Of a stretch of DNA of 64,000 bases, positions 11,338-23,450 are shown piece after piece. The stretch covers positions 124,001 through 188,000 of the forward strand of contig CADCXA010000068.1 of assembly GCA_902806565.1 (NCBI GenBank). Reading direction: 5' to 3'. Every line of letters begins with the position of its first letter. Position 1 is the first letter of the stretch. The notes beneath the pieces are model-generated. The model worked only from the letters and a program-made list of their open reading frames with translations, had not been told where the DNA came from and did not search any database. The stretch is from Hypoxylon rubiginosum. Taxonomy: Eukaryota > Ascomycota > Sordariomycetes > Xylariales > Hypoxylaceae. Made by a program: the position numbers and the translations under genes.

Positions 11338-13906
11338 TCAGGACGGCCGACGACGCTTGACGTCTAGAGCAAGTTAGCATATCGCAACAGAAATAATACA
11401 AGCCAAATACATACCAATAGGTCCAGTCTCGCTATCACTTAGGTCCGAGTCCGGTCTAGGCCGTTTCCCAGATGGTGACACTTGTACCACATCCTTGGGA
11501 GCTGTAGGGGGGTCGTCCTGGGTGTCCTCTTCTTCCGACTCCCATGTGATCTCATCTTCAATGGGCAATTGAAGTCTTGGTGTTTCGACTGGTCCATCGT
11601 AGGAAGAACCATTGTTGGAGGGACCATTGTTAGAAGTGTCGTTATTAAGGCCGTTGGTATCAGCATCATCGTCATCTGAGTAGTCAATTTCATCGTTATC
11701 GTCACCGGCCAGTGTGACAGTAGCACTAGTACCATCGGACACGGCGGCGTCGGTCAGACCATTGAACGGTGACGGATGTTGATTCGAAGCGCTATTCTCG
11801 GCTGTGGTCACTCCGTTAGACTCTTTCTGAGCCTGCTGTGCGTTGTCTCTTGGGGACGCGTTCGCTTGATCTTCAAGTATGTAAGCGTTAGTAATTGTTT
11901 GCAAGTTGAGTGATTGAAATTGAGGACTGATTGATTCATGCCGAGGCTGATAGGAGGAAACTTCCAATGCCATCGGTGTTGAGTTAGGCTGTTGCTCATC
12001 TATGTCCATTACGTCGTCGCCGAAGAGGCAATTGTCGCACTGACAACCCAATGCCCCATTACAGGGATAGTTGGAACGATAATGAGAAATGGAAGCTTTA
12101 CCGTGCTGCGATACGGAAGGATCGACACCATCGTCGTCGGAGTAATCGATCAAGTCATCCGCTTCTTTGTTGACATTCTCATTAGTGATCGAACCTGTAT
12201 TTTGTTCTGTTTTCTCTTCAGCTTTTTCAAAGCTCTCTGCTAGATCTTCTGCGTCTGCTTCTACGGCGGGGGTATACACAGAGGGCGACTTTGCATTGGC
12301 GTCATTCTCTGTCTCTTTTACGTCATACTCTTCATCGCCTTCGGAATCGTGGTGATCAGGCTCGTGAGGTGATTGAGACGGGGCTCTAGATTGGGGCTCG
12401 CCGATCTGGGATTCACCGACTTGGGACGCGCGGGTTTGGTCCTCGTCGGCTTGGTCTTCAAGATCTTGGCTATTGACGATTTGGCCCTCGTCAGCTTGCT
12501 CATCGTCAGCTTCATCATCGTCCTCCTCGGCTTGGTCCTCGCCAGCCGGTGACGTATCTCGATATACGCCGACCTCTGTGAGGCCACGACCTGCTCCTGC
12601 GCTGTCATATAGCGCCAGAAGGCGCCTCAGGCAATTCGGTCCAACCAGGAGATATAGATACATGTCGGTTGATCTCTCCCCTCCATCATTTTGTACGAGC
12701 CTATCGTACAGTGTGAGGATTTCACCAAATGTAAAGCCGTCAAGAAGTTCACGAGGCGAGGACTGCAACACAGTTAGTAAGGGCCAGTTCAGTGTCACTC
12801 TGGGGAATTATAAGTACCTCTGAGAACTCTATGCCTAGTCCGTCGACCATCATCATCAGTTCATCGAGAGGGGACACCTCATCTGCGACGACATCGCGCA
12901 GGCTTGACAAAAATTCTCCTAGCTTGAGTTGTAAAGCTGACATGTCACTAAAGAAGTATAAATTTGGATCATCTTCCTCGGACTCAGCGAAGAGTCGGTA
13001 CTCCGTACGCCGATAAGATATGTATATGTTATGACGAGCAGCAGCAGAAAGGACATAGTCATCAGCATCGGTATTAGCATCAGTCGTCACAGGACCCTGA
13101 GCACCAGGGGAAAGACCTCCTTCCTCTTGGCCATTGGTGGACTGGGGTGTATGTCCATGTCCATGCTGCTGTTCTTGCTCAACTGGTTGCTCGACCAGGT
13201 ACTCTTCCACAGGGCTGTGGTCCGAAGCCGCGACGGTAGAAACACGCTCTTCATGGGCAATAGCACTATTGCCTTCACCGTTTCCAAGGTCGGATGTCTC
13301 ATCAAGACTCGCAAGAGGTTGCAGATCTGCAGAACTGTCTTTAGGACTGTCCTTAAGACTATCGCGAGGACTATCGTGAGGGCTATTGTGAGGACTGCCT
13401 TGAGCGACAACCTCGTTCGGCTGAGCAAGAGGCTGCTCCTCTGTGATGGGCTCTATTGCAGGCCGCTGATCAGCAGCACCACCATCAGTGTAATCGACAT
13501 TCACGACGTTAGTGTTACCGACGTCAATTTCACCGATGTCATTAACGTCGACGTAGTCGATTTCGTCAGCATTCCCGAACGACTCAATATGGGAAGTGTT
13601 CTGCTCCCATAGATTCTCTTCAGTGTCGCCTAGATCAATCTCAATATCGTTGGCAGTAGTTGCAACGACGTTGTGCTCGATTTCATCGGCATCAATCATA
13701 CCGTAGGATGCATCGTCTACTTCAGCCATCAGTTCATCCCTGGTGTCGATGTTGAAATTCTGGATGTCTTGTGTCTGGTCGAAATCCGCTAGCTCAAGGT
13801 CTTCATCGTGCTGGCCGACCGCAAAATCCAAGTCGATGTCAATTTCATCACCAAAGCCAGGATGACCGAAATCGGTCGTGATCTCCATCTCTTCCCCGGG
13901 CATCAT
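11338..13906 (-). CDS. Long acidic protein of unknown function
   Basis: Complement of exons 12818-13906, 11415-12762 and 11338-11363; 820 residues. No family was recognised. It is very rich in Asp, Glu, Ser and Asn, with several copies of an IDYSDDD or IDYVD motif (near the N-terminus, in the middle and near the C-terminus). One segment is less acidic and looks folded: it starts IYISYRRTEYRLFAES and runs through FTFGEILTLYDRLVQN to GPNCLRRLLALYDS, and intron 1 lies inside it. A small Cys-containing stretch (GCQCDNCLFGDD) follows. Intron 2 has a TGCTAAC branch site, and the last exon adds only nine residues ending KRRRPS, a basic tail that could be a nuclear signal. A nuclear or chromatin role is only a guess. 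Divergent from RET2. Confidence 0.8.
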
Positions 13907-15229
13907 GCGTATATCACTACGTACTGCAGGGATAGCTACCAGAAGACTTGACCTGGTTAAAGATTATGCCCGACCAATAGGAGGTAGGAGGTATGATGCT
14001 GTGGATGCTGTGTTTGAGAGTATCGCGTTATTACTTTAGATAGAATCTCGCTGGATTCTTCAAGAAGACGGAGGGGTGATTATGAATAAGTCACAAGGAG
14101 AGTGACAGACAAAGCGGTCCAAGACGCAGTGGTGAAAGGCGACAGGTCTACTTCCAGGGAGAAAGAGACACTGTTAATACTGTTCAGTATGCTGTGAGGC
14201 GCTCGTGTACCAACTGGTTCTATAGGAGCAGGATCGTCGGTTTTATCGGTCGACGACGAAAGGTACGAATACGAATTTGGGTATGTCGAGGGAACCTAAG
14301 GAAACCATTTGTGTATGGTGTTCTCAAAACCTCGCGTGTCAAAAAGGTTGCTGTTCAGAAAGGGGGTTTGTGAAGAACGGCGCTTTGTTAGGTAGAGTTG
14401 CTGAACACGGGAATTTCTTCCAAGGTTGACTTGACTGTCAGCAGCTACGAAAGTTATAGTGCTTCTCGTGTGAATCGGATGGTGCGCGTTGAACAGACAA
14501 TCTGGACTCGGTATCGAAATAGTCGTCGAGAATATTAGAAGGTGCGCAAGGGTTAATGCACTTGTTCAGGTTCGCCAAAGAGAAATTGAAGATATGGCGA
14601 CGGTGATGGGACTGTCAATGAGAACGACGTTATGATGAAAGGGATCAGGTTCTTTTGATGGAATGAATACCTGAAAGAATCACAAGGTAGAAGACGTGAA
14701 GACGCAAGGTTGCCCCAGGCTGAAATAGGCTAGCGAGATATTTTATGGTAGCAAACAGGGCACCGTGCGGGCCGTGCACACCGTGCAAACAACCAACCCT
14801 CGCGCCTGCCGCCGAAGGCTCCAGGAGTTCAGGTACCCAAAATCCCCCCACCTGGCACACACCCGCGCGTTAGGTCTCTGACGCGCACCGCTGCAGCTGC
14901 TAGTGATCCACTTACCCTAGGTACATGTCCATCAGCTAAGGTAGGCAGGGTAGGTACGTACATTCTGTGCACGGACACTTCGTAAGATCTTCGGCAATAT
15001 ACTTGGATACATTTAAAGAAAACATGTGGCTTGACAGGGGGAACGGCGGGTTCTAAGCACCACATTTTCTATGGTGAATTGTCTTGATCGTAGGACAGAG
15101 GACAGCTTCTAGCCTCAGTGTATTATCACCGACAAATCTCCCCTTTCATGGGATATCCTGCCTTGCCAATTCTTCTTTTCAACCCCCTCTATATCGCCCA
15201 CTCCCGAAGAATCGTCACAGGCAGTCAAA
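13907..15229. promoter_or_regulatory. Divergent promoter region, acidic-protein gene and RET2
   Basis: 1.3 kb between divergent starts. It contains TACCTA/TAGGTA-type motifs near 14917-14960. No gene was recognised and no TATA box stands out. Confidence 0.55.
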
Positions 15230-16995
15230 ATGGTAATATTCCGGCTCATATATCCCATAGTAATACTATCCTCGCTAATCCTTTACTGCTTTACAATAGG
15301 TTGTCTTAGCTGCCTCTATCTGCACTCGAGGCGGGAAAGCTGTCCTCTCGAGGCAGTTTCGTGAGATGCCCAGATCACGAATCGAAGCCCTCCTAGCCTC
15401 ATTCCCGAAGCTCGCCGATTCTGGCACGCAACACACCACCGTCGAGCAGGACAATGTCCGCTTCGTCTACCAACCCCTCGACGAGCTCTACATGGTCCTC
15501 ATTACCAACCGCCAATCCAACATCCTGCAGGATATCGACTCCCTTCACTTGTTTGCGCAAGTCGTCACCAGCACGTGTAGAACCGTGGATGAGAGAGAAA
15601 TAGTGAAAAATGCCTACGAATTACTGAGCGCCTTCGACGAGTTGGTCTCTCTAGGCTATAGGGAGAATCTCACCATCAGCCAGATCAAGACCTTCTTAGA
15701 GATGGAGAGTCACGAAGAGCGCATCCAGGAGATCATCGCACGAGTACGCAATTCGTCACCGAGAAAGGGCTGTTACATTACTAACGACCACTCTAGAACA
15801 AGGAGCTAGAAGCAACTGAAGAGCGCAAGCGCAAGGCCAAGCAGCTAGAGTTGCAGCGAAAGGAGTCTGCGAGGAGCGGTCGTCCTGGTGCACCTCGAAC
15901 ACCAGTCTACCCGACCTACACGCCACCTACCCGACCTACTCCAACAGATACCTACGATACCTACGAAGCCGAGAAGAACAAGACACACAAGTACGAAGAG
16001 GATACTATAACCATATTATATTCAGAACTAACAGGGGCTTAGGACCACCATAATGAAAGGCAAGGGAATGCAGCTTGGCAAGAAATCTAAGACGACAGAT
16101 ATGTTCGAGCGTGTGCGAGGAGACATGGGTGCCGAAGTAGACGAGTCGCCACTAGTGCCGGTCGCCGCCACGCCAGTTGCGGAACCCGCTGCTCCCCGAA
16201 TGTCTTCGACTTTGGATCGCGACGCTATACACATCACTCTCAACGAGGCAATCAGTGCGAAACTATCAAGGGAAGGTTCTCTCAACTCCTTGACTGTCAG
16301 CGGTGACCTAAGTCTGAAAGTCTCGGATCCTAGCTTGACCAAGATCAAACTCAACCTCGCAGCCCACGCTTCCCATGGTGCCCAGTTCCGCACCCATCCC
16401 AACGTGGACCGAGGTCTCTTCACAAGCTCCAAGGTTATCCAGATGAGCAATGTTGCGCGTGGCTTTCCCGTCAACAACGCCGTTGGAGTATTAAGATGGC
16501 GCGCTACGCCCAAGACGGATGATACGAGCGCTCTACCTATTAGCTTTACCGTGTGGGTGAACAAGGGCTCTGGGGACAACTACACTATGACGGTGGAATA
16601 TGAGCTTACCGGGGGTGACGTGCTGAAGGATGTATCCGTCGTCATTCCGTATGCCACGAGTGAGCCGTCCGTATCCAGCTTTGATGCCACCTATGAAGTG
16701 TCGGGAGATAGCCTAGAATGGACCATTGGGACTGTTAGCGATGACAACCCGAACGGCTCGTTCGAGTTTGATGCCCAGGCAGACGATGAGAATGAGTTTT
16801 TCCCTATGCAAATACGGTTCTCGAAGACGACACCGTTCGTTGACGTTGATGTAAGTTCCATAGCTCGATAACATTGCTAGTCCATTTCACTAACGTCGTA
16901 TACAGGTTACATCCGTCGAGTTGTTGGAGGAGAGCGAAGAAGTGACTTTCTCCAAGGACATCAAATCAGTGGCCGATTCTTATCTAGTTGAGTAG
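15230..16995 (+). CDS. RET2: Coatomer subunit delta
   Basis: Exons 15230-15232, 15300-15743, 15797-15990, 16043-16850 and 16906-16995; 512 residues. Delta-COP is a core subunit of the COPI coat that returns cargo from Golgi to ER. The longin-like N-terminus is clear (VVLAASICTRGGKAVLSRQF, then REMPRSRIEALL), followed by a charged linker (NKELEATEERKRKAKQLELQ), the MKGKGMQLGKKSK segment and the mu-homology domain that fills the C-terminal half. The first exon is only the ATG; the intron begins directly after it (GTAATA) and ends at CAATAG. This start is supported because exon 2 begins exactly at the family's second residue. The 52-base intron at 15991 joins Lys codons around KTHK. APC4 follows on the same strand. 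Confidence 0.95.
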
Positions 16996-17637
16996 TAGAA
17001 AGAATCGTACAGGCTGGAAGTTAATAAAATGGTCAGATGCCTTACGTTGTAACTACACGGTAACCTACTTCAAGAAGAAATCTGGGCCCTAGGCGTCTTT
17101 ACCAAAATAGAAGTCTGGTTTTTACTTTGAGTCCCAGAGAGATCAATGTGTTGAGGGTTAGGGGGTTAGAGAGGACTCCTAAAAATACCTACATGTACTG
17201 ACCACCTTGGTACATATAAATGTTTAGTTTTATGTTTGAACCAGATTGACTCTCCGACTTGCTGAGCACATATAATTACATGATAAAAAGACCTGATATT
17301 TGAATATCTATCTCCTATTTCTTATTATTCTATTTTAGAAATAGAAACTGTTCTTAAATACCAGATGGTTGATTTACAGTTCAAGTATTAAAAATAGCAC
17401 TGTGCAACTTATGACCATTTATACTGCCTCTACTTGGAATTTAGGTACTAAATCGGCGGCCTTTAGTGCACTGTGCCTGTAAAGTTCAATTAATCTTCAC
17501 AAAACCAAAACGCACAATGTCAACAAACACGGCAACCACCACATGAAGTGGGTGCCTAATGGATTAAAAATCAAGATTGACATCCAAATAAGCTACGCAA
17601 TGCTCAGCAGCCAAAACTCTCATCCTCGGGAGTGACT
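16996..17637. other. Intergenic between RET2 and APC4
   Basis: About 640 bases, strongly AT-rich in the middle (17220-17420). It should hold the RET2 3' UTR and the APC4 promoter. No gene was recognised. Confidence 0.6.
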
Positions 17638-20320
17638 ATGACTGAAACAATTGAGCTCAGGCTCCTCAGCGAGTCGCGACTTGATCCCAAGGCACGCGAT
17701 GGCCTTCTGACTTACAATCCGAGCGTCGAGCTTTTCGCCGGCACAGCTGGACCCAAGACTCTCCAGATCTGGCGTTCTAATGGCCAAGTCGTGACAAAGA
17801 GCAGCCAGCGCGGCGAGAAGGATAGCGTAGAGACTCTCCGCTGGAAGGCTGATGGCAAGCTCTCTTCTACCTAAGAATGACATGACAGATCACAGACTAA
17901 CATGTACCAGGTCAATTCTTAGCCGTAGGATGGAGTGATGGGGTAGTGAGATTGATGGGCTTGGAGACCAATAAAGCCGTCCACCAGATGCCAGTATGCG
18001 ATGCGGCCAAATCTAAGATCGCCTGCATCGGCTGGGCACGTAACATTGCGGGAAGACGTTCGAGGTCGACTCCTACGTCTACCTCCGCACCCTGGAAAGA
18101 TATTATATCTCGTGATATCTTCCCAAGCGATAGGAAGGCAGCTGTAGACCTCCCGAGAGAGCTCACGTTCCTTGAAGTCGAAACAGCTCTGCCTAAACTA
18201 AGTCCCCTACCTGCGTCAGGGGGGTCAGGGTAAGGCGCAACATGAAGCTCGCTCATAGTCGCTCGCTAACAAGGTCCCAGTGACGACTCATTCGTATTTA
18301 CTACCAGGGCGTCGTTGGAGTTTCTATTTCAGCCCTTCGCCCCTCATGATAGCGATAACGTTGATGTCATGATTGTCGGCACCAACGATGGACAGATACA
18401 TGTCAGTATCTACGACTCTTTTGTTATTGGGACATTCAAGTATACTCTGCCTCAATATTCAGGAGAGAGCGTACCTCTACAGTTATGTCACCATGCTGCT
18501 CATCCAGACTTATCGACACACATGCTTGTGTTCAAACCTTCTACTGAAGCTAAGGCAACGACTATATACCTCGTACCCATAGACCTAACCTTCATCCACT
18601 CGTCGCCCGAGAACTTGTCCTTGCTAGCTTCTAAAACGACGACTCTGCAAAAACTCCTGAGATATGTCAAGCAGGTACAAATGCACATGATGCACGAGTG
18701 GCAATCGACTCGAGAGCTCCCAACCCGATTCTTGAATAGTATTAACGAGACCTTACGAGAGTCTGGGAACTACGGCGAAATGGATGTTGGCCAGGCCATG
18801 TACCACTCAGTCGTTACGGGCCATACATTCCCTGAAGTCAAGGAATGGCTTGTCGACCAGTTAGCAGAGCGAGTACGTATCCCCCCCCCCCCCCCCCCCC
18901 ATATGGACAAGACCGGATCGAGAACGCTGACGTGCCGTTCCAGGGCCATAAACGCTGGGATAAGGCGGTTGTATCAGGTCTACAGGCGCTCCGAGGCCTG
19001 GTGCATGAGAAATTCCTCCCAGCCCTCGAGCGCATCGGCATTATCCTCAGCCGTCTCCTCGGTATTGCGCGCTTCCACGAGTCCAAGGCCGAAATCGGTT
19101 TTACTAGCGCGCAGATTACTAGAATTATGGACATCGTATCCTGCTTGATGCTGGTCGGGCACAAGATTCTTCTAGTCGTGATGGAGGAGTTGGAGCTGTT
19201 CCAGTCTTTCTCGATCTGGCTCCGGCACGAGATCGATAGGCTAGCGTCCTCCTCCGCAATAGAGGAGCTGACCGAAAAGGAGGCGACGATGGAGCACGGG
19301 AAGATCCTGGCCTACATCCAGCAGTACATGCCCGCGAGTCCTCTACGGCATTATCTTAGTAATGTGCCGGCGGATCACGCGGATAGCGGCCGCCAGCAAG
19401 CTGAAAGTGGCAGCTCTCTATTAGAGCTACTCAGCAAACAGCTTAAGAAGCAAGATGCCGGGCAGTCTGATGAAAGCACGTTCGCGCAGATCGAATTCCT
19501 GGGTGGCTACTTTGGGAGCAAAGCCGAAGAGATCTTCCAGGGCATTGCGGAAGCTGAGAAACGCAGTGTACGGTTCGGCCAACTTACCGCCATCGAATTA
19601 GAAAACGGCGTCTCGAAGTTTGACGTCTTGATGTCTGCTACTTTCGACACGGTAGGTTCAGATTCTCTAGACCTCCATTAACTTATTCCTAACCTCATTC
19701 TCCAGGACACACCTCATGGGGTGACGTACACAGCTCTTACGACGACTGGGAATGAAAGCAGCGGTAAGAGCCAATCCTTCGGTATTTCTAAAATAGGACT
19801 AATAACCCCTGGGCAGTTTATGTATTCCGATCGACCATGAGCGTGTTAAATGGCATCAGCGGTTATGTCGCGACCGAGGTCTCATGCATGATCCTTGGGG
19901 ACGGGAAGGTACTCGATTTGAAGTTCCTAAACGACGACACCTTGTTTGTTCTATGGGCTCTAGGAGGTAACTAAAACGCGCCTAAACCAACCAACCCCAT
20001 ACCACCGCTAACTTCTAGCAGGTGAACCGTTGCGGGTAGTCAAGATACCGCATAAATCCAACGAGATGGGATACCAACCGTACACCACTGAGCGCAATAT
20101 CATACCGCACGTCCTCAGGAATGACCAGGTAACCAGCGTATTCCTCAACATGACGGTGCCTTGCGAGCCAGGTTTTGTGCCTACGCAGATGGAGGTCAAG
20201 CAGGCTAGCTCTAAGCGCGGAAAGACGCCGGCAAAGATTTGTCTGCTAGGGAGCGATTTTCAGACATACAAGGTCTACGCTTTACCAGAAGGCCTAGTGG
20301 GTGGGACTGTTAGTTCTTAA
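17638..20320 (+). CDS. APC4: Anaphase-promoting complex subunit 4
   Basis: Exons 17638-17854, 17911-18229, 18281-18872, 18944-19651, 19706-19763, 19817-19966 and 20022-20320; 780 residues. Apc4 is a scaffold subunit of the APC/C ubiquitin ligase that drives mitotic exit. The N-terminal half is a WD40-like propeller (ETLRWKADGQFLAVGWSDG, then VVRLMGLETNKAV; and VDVMIVGTNDGQIHVSIYDS). The central helical Apc4 domain is clear (HKRWDKAVVSGLQALRGLVH, then MEELELFQSFSIWLRHEID), followed by a second propeller portion. Intron 1 needs a GC..AG pair (GCAAGC donor) to keep the frame. Intron 3 holds a run of 20 C. The last acceptor is CTAGCAG, so two in-frame acceptors three bases apart are possible. It converges on the acyl-CoA ligase gene. 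Confidence 0.92.
17855..17910 (+). other. GC-AG intron in APC4
   Basis: Donor G|GCAAGC and acceptor TACCAG, with an ACTAAC branch site 11-16 bases upstream of the acceptor. Only this pair joins the WD40 frame (KADG then QFLAVGW). No usable GT donor lies at the junction. Confidence 0.85.
18881..18900. repeat. Run of 20 C inside APC4 intron 3
   Basis: Twenty consecutive C start eight bases after the first intron base (GTACGTAT then the run). It lies in the intron 18873-18943, between exons whose frame is certain, so it is not a proline tract. Confidence 0.95.
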
Positions 20321-20877
20321 GGCGAAGCAATAAACCGAGATATATGTATGTTGATACATGCATTGGTAGTCGGCTACTATTTCCAGACTCTATCTCGTCT
20401 GAGATCGCCTTAGTTCAGGGGGTTCCGGTGACATTTATGGGAGCCCAAGTATACTAGTTAGTCAGTCCAGGTGCGGTTGACAGCTTGTACCCCCGTCCTC
20501 GTACCGCTCCTCATGGTGTGTGTATACCTATGTCTGTGATGGGGACAATGCAAGTCTGTTCATCGACACTTGGTGAGATGATATTCATTACGTGCATTGA
20601 AAGTGCTAGAATTATAGGCTCCTCATTTTTCAAGGTATTAATTACTGCCACAATACTCGTCTTCTGCACATTCGTACTCGATTTTGATCGTTTCAACCTT
20701 GCATAGCTTCTTCTTCCTATATTCCTTTACACACACACATACATCTCCTTATACATGTCCGAGCATTTCCAGGAGATATCAGAGCTCCGGCTGAACCAAA
20801 TTCAAGTAAACATCAATCACTATTCCTAGATAGCCGCGCTACTCCCGGCAGTCCGAGTCCCTCCATCACTCACTTAC
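20321..20877. other. Intergenic, convergent 3' ends of APC4 and acyl-CoA ligase
   Basis: About 560 bases with an ACAC-rich stretch near 20730. Two short overlapping open frames on opposite strands (20485-20706) have no family resemblance. Only 3' UTRs are expected. Confidence 0.6.
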
Positions 20878-22958
20878 TCACTTCCTCCCCGTCTTGACCC
20901 ACTGCCTCAAGACGTTCTTCTGGATCTTGCCGGTGCTCGTCTTGGGCAGCTCCTTGATGATCTCGACCTCGCGCGGGATCATGAACTTGCTGATGGCGCT
21001 CTGGTGGCGGGCCCAGTCGATGACGTCTTCGGGCTTCACCGACTTGCCCTCCTTGACCGTGAGGTACGCCTTGGGCCGCTCGCCCCACTGCTCGTCCGGC
21101 ACGGCGACGACGCCCGCCTCCAGCACGTCCGGGTGCTGGACCAGCATCGCCTCGAGCGCGACCGAGGATATGTTTTCGCCGCCTGTGTTTCGTATATACT
21201 GTTTAGCATTTCTTTCTTCACTAACGACGAGAGCGGGGAAACATACCGCTGATAATAATATCCTTAGCCCGGTCCTGGATCTGCGCGCTTCCGTCCGGGT
21301 GCACGACGGCCAGGTCGCCCGAGTGCAGGGCGCCGCCCGCGAACATCTTCCGGGTGGCCTCGGGGTCCTTGTAGTAGCCCTTGCAGCAGATGTTGCCGAA
21401 GAAGACGATCTCGCCGATCTCCTTGCCGTCCTTCGCTACGTCGATGAGCACTCCTTCGGGCTGTTCCGGCTTGATCACGCGGATCGGAAGGCTCGTCAGG
21501 AAGCCGTGCCCTTGCCGGGCCATCTTGTCGTACTTTTCTTTCCTCGGGAGAGAGTCCCAGTGCGCCATAGGGTACCCCTTGGTGATCGGGCCGTACGTCT
21601 CGGTCAGGCCGTAGACGTGAATGGGGTGCAGGTTTAGGTTGGTCTGTTTCGACGAGTTAGTAAGACCCTGGAAATACTGCGCTTAGCTCATACCATTTGC
21701 TCAAAGAGATGGGCAGTCGGTGGGCTTGCGGCCACGGTGACCCGTACAGGTTGCGGTAACCTTTCGGCGTCTTTCGAAGCGCAGAGCAACGTGTTCACCG
21801 TGGGCGCCGCATTAAAGTGTGTGATTCCTTCTTCCTTCAGGAGCCTCCAGATCAACGGGTAGTCAACCTTCCTTAGGCAGTAATGTGTGCCTCTTACAGC
21901 GGTTATCGCCCAACTGCGTAGATGTGAGTTCTTAGTCTTCATGGCATGCGATTTGAGGGATACTTACGGAAACGTCCATCCCATAGCATGAAACCTAAAA
22001 GGGATAGGGGTTAGCCACGAGTCTGCTATTATACCTGGAGGATTCTTACATCGGAAGCGTCCACAGATATTTAGCCCTCCCATAGTCGTAGTTCAAGCCT
22101 GACTCTACTACGTTCGCCATAGCTGCGAGGTATGCACCCCGATGTGTGTAGACACATCCTTTCGGCCTCGAGGTAGTTCCTGACGTGAAGGGAATGGCGA
22201 TCATATCATCTTCGTGAATGTCGTGGGTGCCCAAGCCCTCCCATCCTTTACCTCCCTGCGCTTGATCATACTTCAAGCCTTCAAGCACAGCTTCATTGAA
22301 TGGCCCGCATTGCGCGCCTTCTATCACATTGGTGTCCTTGGTTCATTAGTAAGGGTCACATTTGACGTTAGATGCGGAAATTCGAATTCGGCGCATGCTT
22401 ACTAGGTCAACAATGAGAGATACGTTCGGGTGGCTCTTCTTGAAATCGTCCAATATCGGCAGGTACTCCTGATCCACGATGATGGAGTCTACCTCGGCAA
22501 AGTCGAATATGTACGAGATGTCATCGGGCTTCAGTCTATGTGATTCATAACGTTCAGAAAGCTGTTCAGTGTGGCGCAATGAAGCTTCGCAATACGCACC
22601 GATAGTTCACGGGTACGATAACCCCACCAGCTGCAACAATCCCGAAGATAGATTCCAAGAATGCGGGCGTGTTAGTCGCTAGCACGCCGACTCGTTTCAG
22701 ACCGTGTTTTCGAAGGTAATATGCCAGTCCTCTTGCTCGGTCCGCAAACTCGCTGTATGTCCGCCTTACTTCTTTGTTGTTGGCTGTGACGTGATAGATG
22801 GCGAGGGCATCTGGCTCAATAGCAGCCGCCCTCTCCAGAAAGAAGGTCGGAGATAAGTGGTGAATGTGATGACTGTGGTCGTAGCCAACCGGTGATTTAC
22901 CTTTCACGGGACCCAAGTGGCCGAGGAGGCTCTTTAACCGTGACGTCGGCCCTGACAT
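20878..22958 (-). CDS. AMP-forming acyl-CoA ligase (acyl-activating enzyme)
   Basis: Complement of seven exons: 22600-22958, 22403-22535, 22050-22336, 21968-21994, 21694-21913, 21247-21643, 20878-21182; 575 residues. The ANL superfamily activates a carboxylic acid with ATP to an acyl-adenylate and transfers it to CoA. Motifs in order: P-loop-like FTSGTTSRPKG near residue 195, a MFHAMGWTFPW segment partly encoded by the 27-base exon 4, VYGLTETYGP, HSGDLAVVHPDG, RAKDIIISGGENISS, and the catalytic lysine segment PKTSTGKIQK near the C-terminus. The overall pattern is that of short/medium-chain or aromatic acyl-CoA ligases rather than FadD-type very-long-chain enzymes. No PTS1 tripeptide is seen at the end (KTGRK), so a cytosolic or mitochondrial site is possible. 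All junctions keep the frame. Substrate cannot be read from the sequence. Confidence 0.9.
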
Positions 22959-23106
22959 GTTGAAGTTGTTGAAAAGGGGGTGTCGCTAATGAAAAGAAAC
23001 TTGAGGTAAGTCTCTACTGTAGGATCTAAAACCTATACCAGGGGGTCCCTGAATGTCTCTAGCGCAAGATGATTGGATGAGGGGTAGATGGTAGATGGTA
23101 TAAAGT

Positions 23107-23124
23107 CTACCTACATGTAGGTAG
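23107..23124. repeat. 18-base perfect palindrome
   Basis: CTACCTACATGTAGGTAG reads the same on both strands. It lies about 150 bases upstream of the acyl-CoA ligase start and contains the CTACCTA word that recurs in other intergenic regions of the window. It could be a binding site for a dimeric regulator, but this is not shown. Confidence 0.8.
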
Positions 23125-23420
23125 ATGAAGTGCACAGGGGTTTGGTTTAGTTAGATTTTGAGATGAACGACTTAATTCGAAGTACTGTAAATTTAGGAAC
23201 AAGTTGAATATAGGATCACGATGTGTTTTTGACTACTCTTAGCCGAGCTACCTAGCATCTTTAGTTCCAACAAGGGGGTTCTACAATACATATATTTATA
23301 TCTTTCTTTTTTTAATACCTAGATGTACATGCACCAAACCCTTGATCCTGCCTCTCGGTATTCACTCGGATAGGGGGATAACAATGTGGATGGCAAATTG
23401 CGGGGCAGTTCAGGCCTACC

Positions 23421-23450
23421 CCATAGCGGGCCATAGCGGGCCATAGCAGG
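23421..23450. repeat. Three tandem 10-base CCATAGCGGG units
   Basis: Two exact copies and one copy with a single change (CCATAGCAGG), in the intergenic region upstream of the acyl-CoA ligase. Confidence 0.8.

Noticed and set aside
18841..18960. Proline-rich stretch in an open frame
   Set aside because: The C run lies in an intron flanked by correctly phased APC4 exons, so the prolines are not translated.
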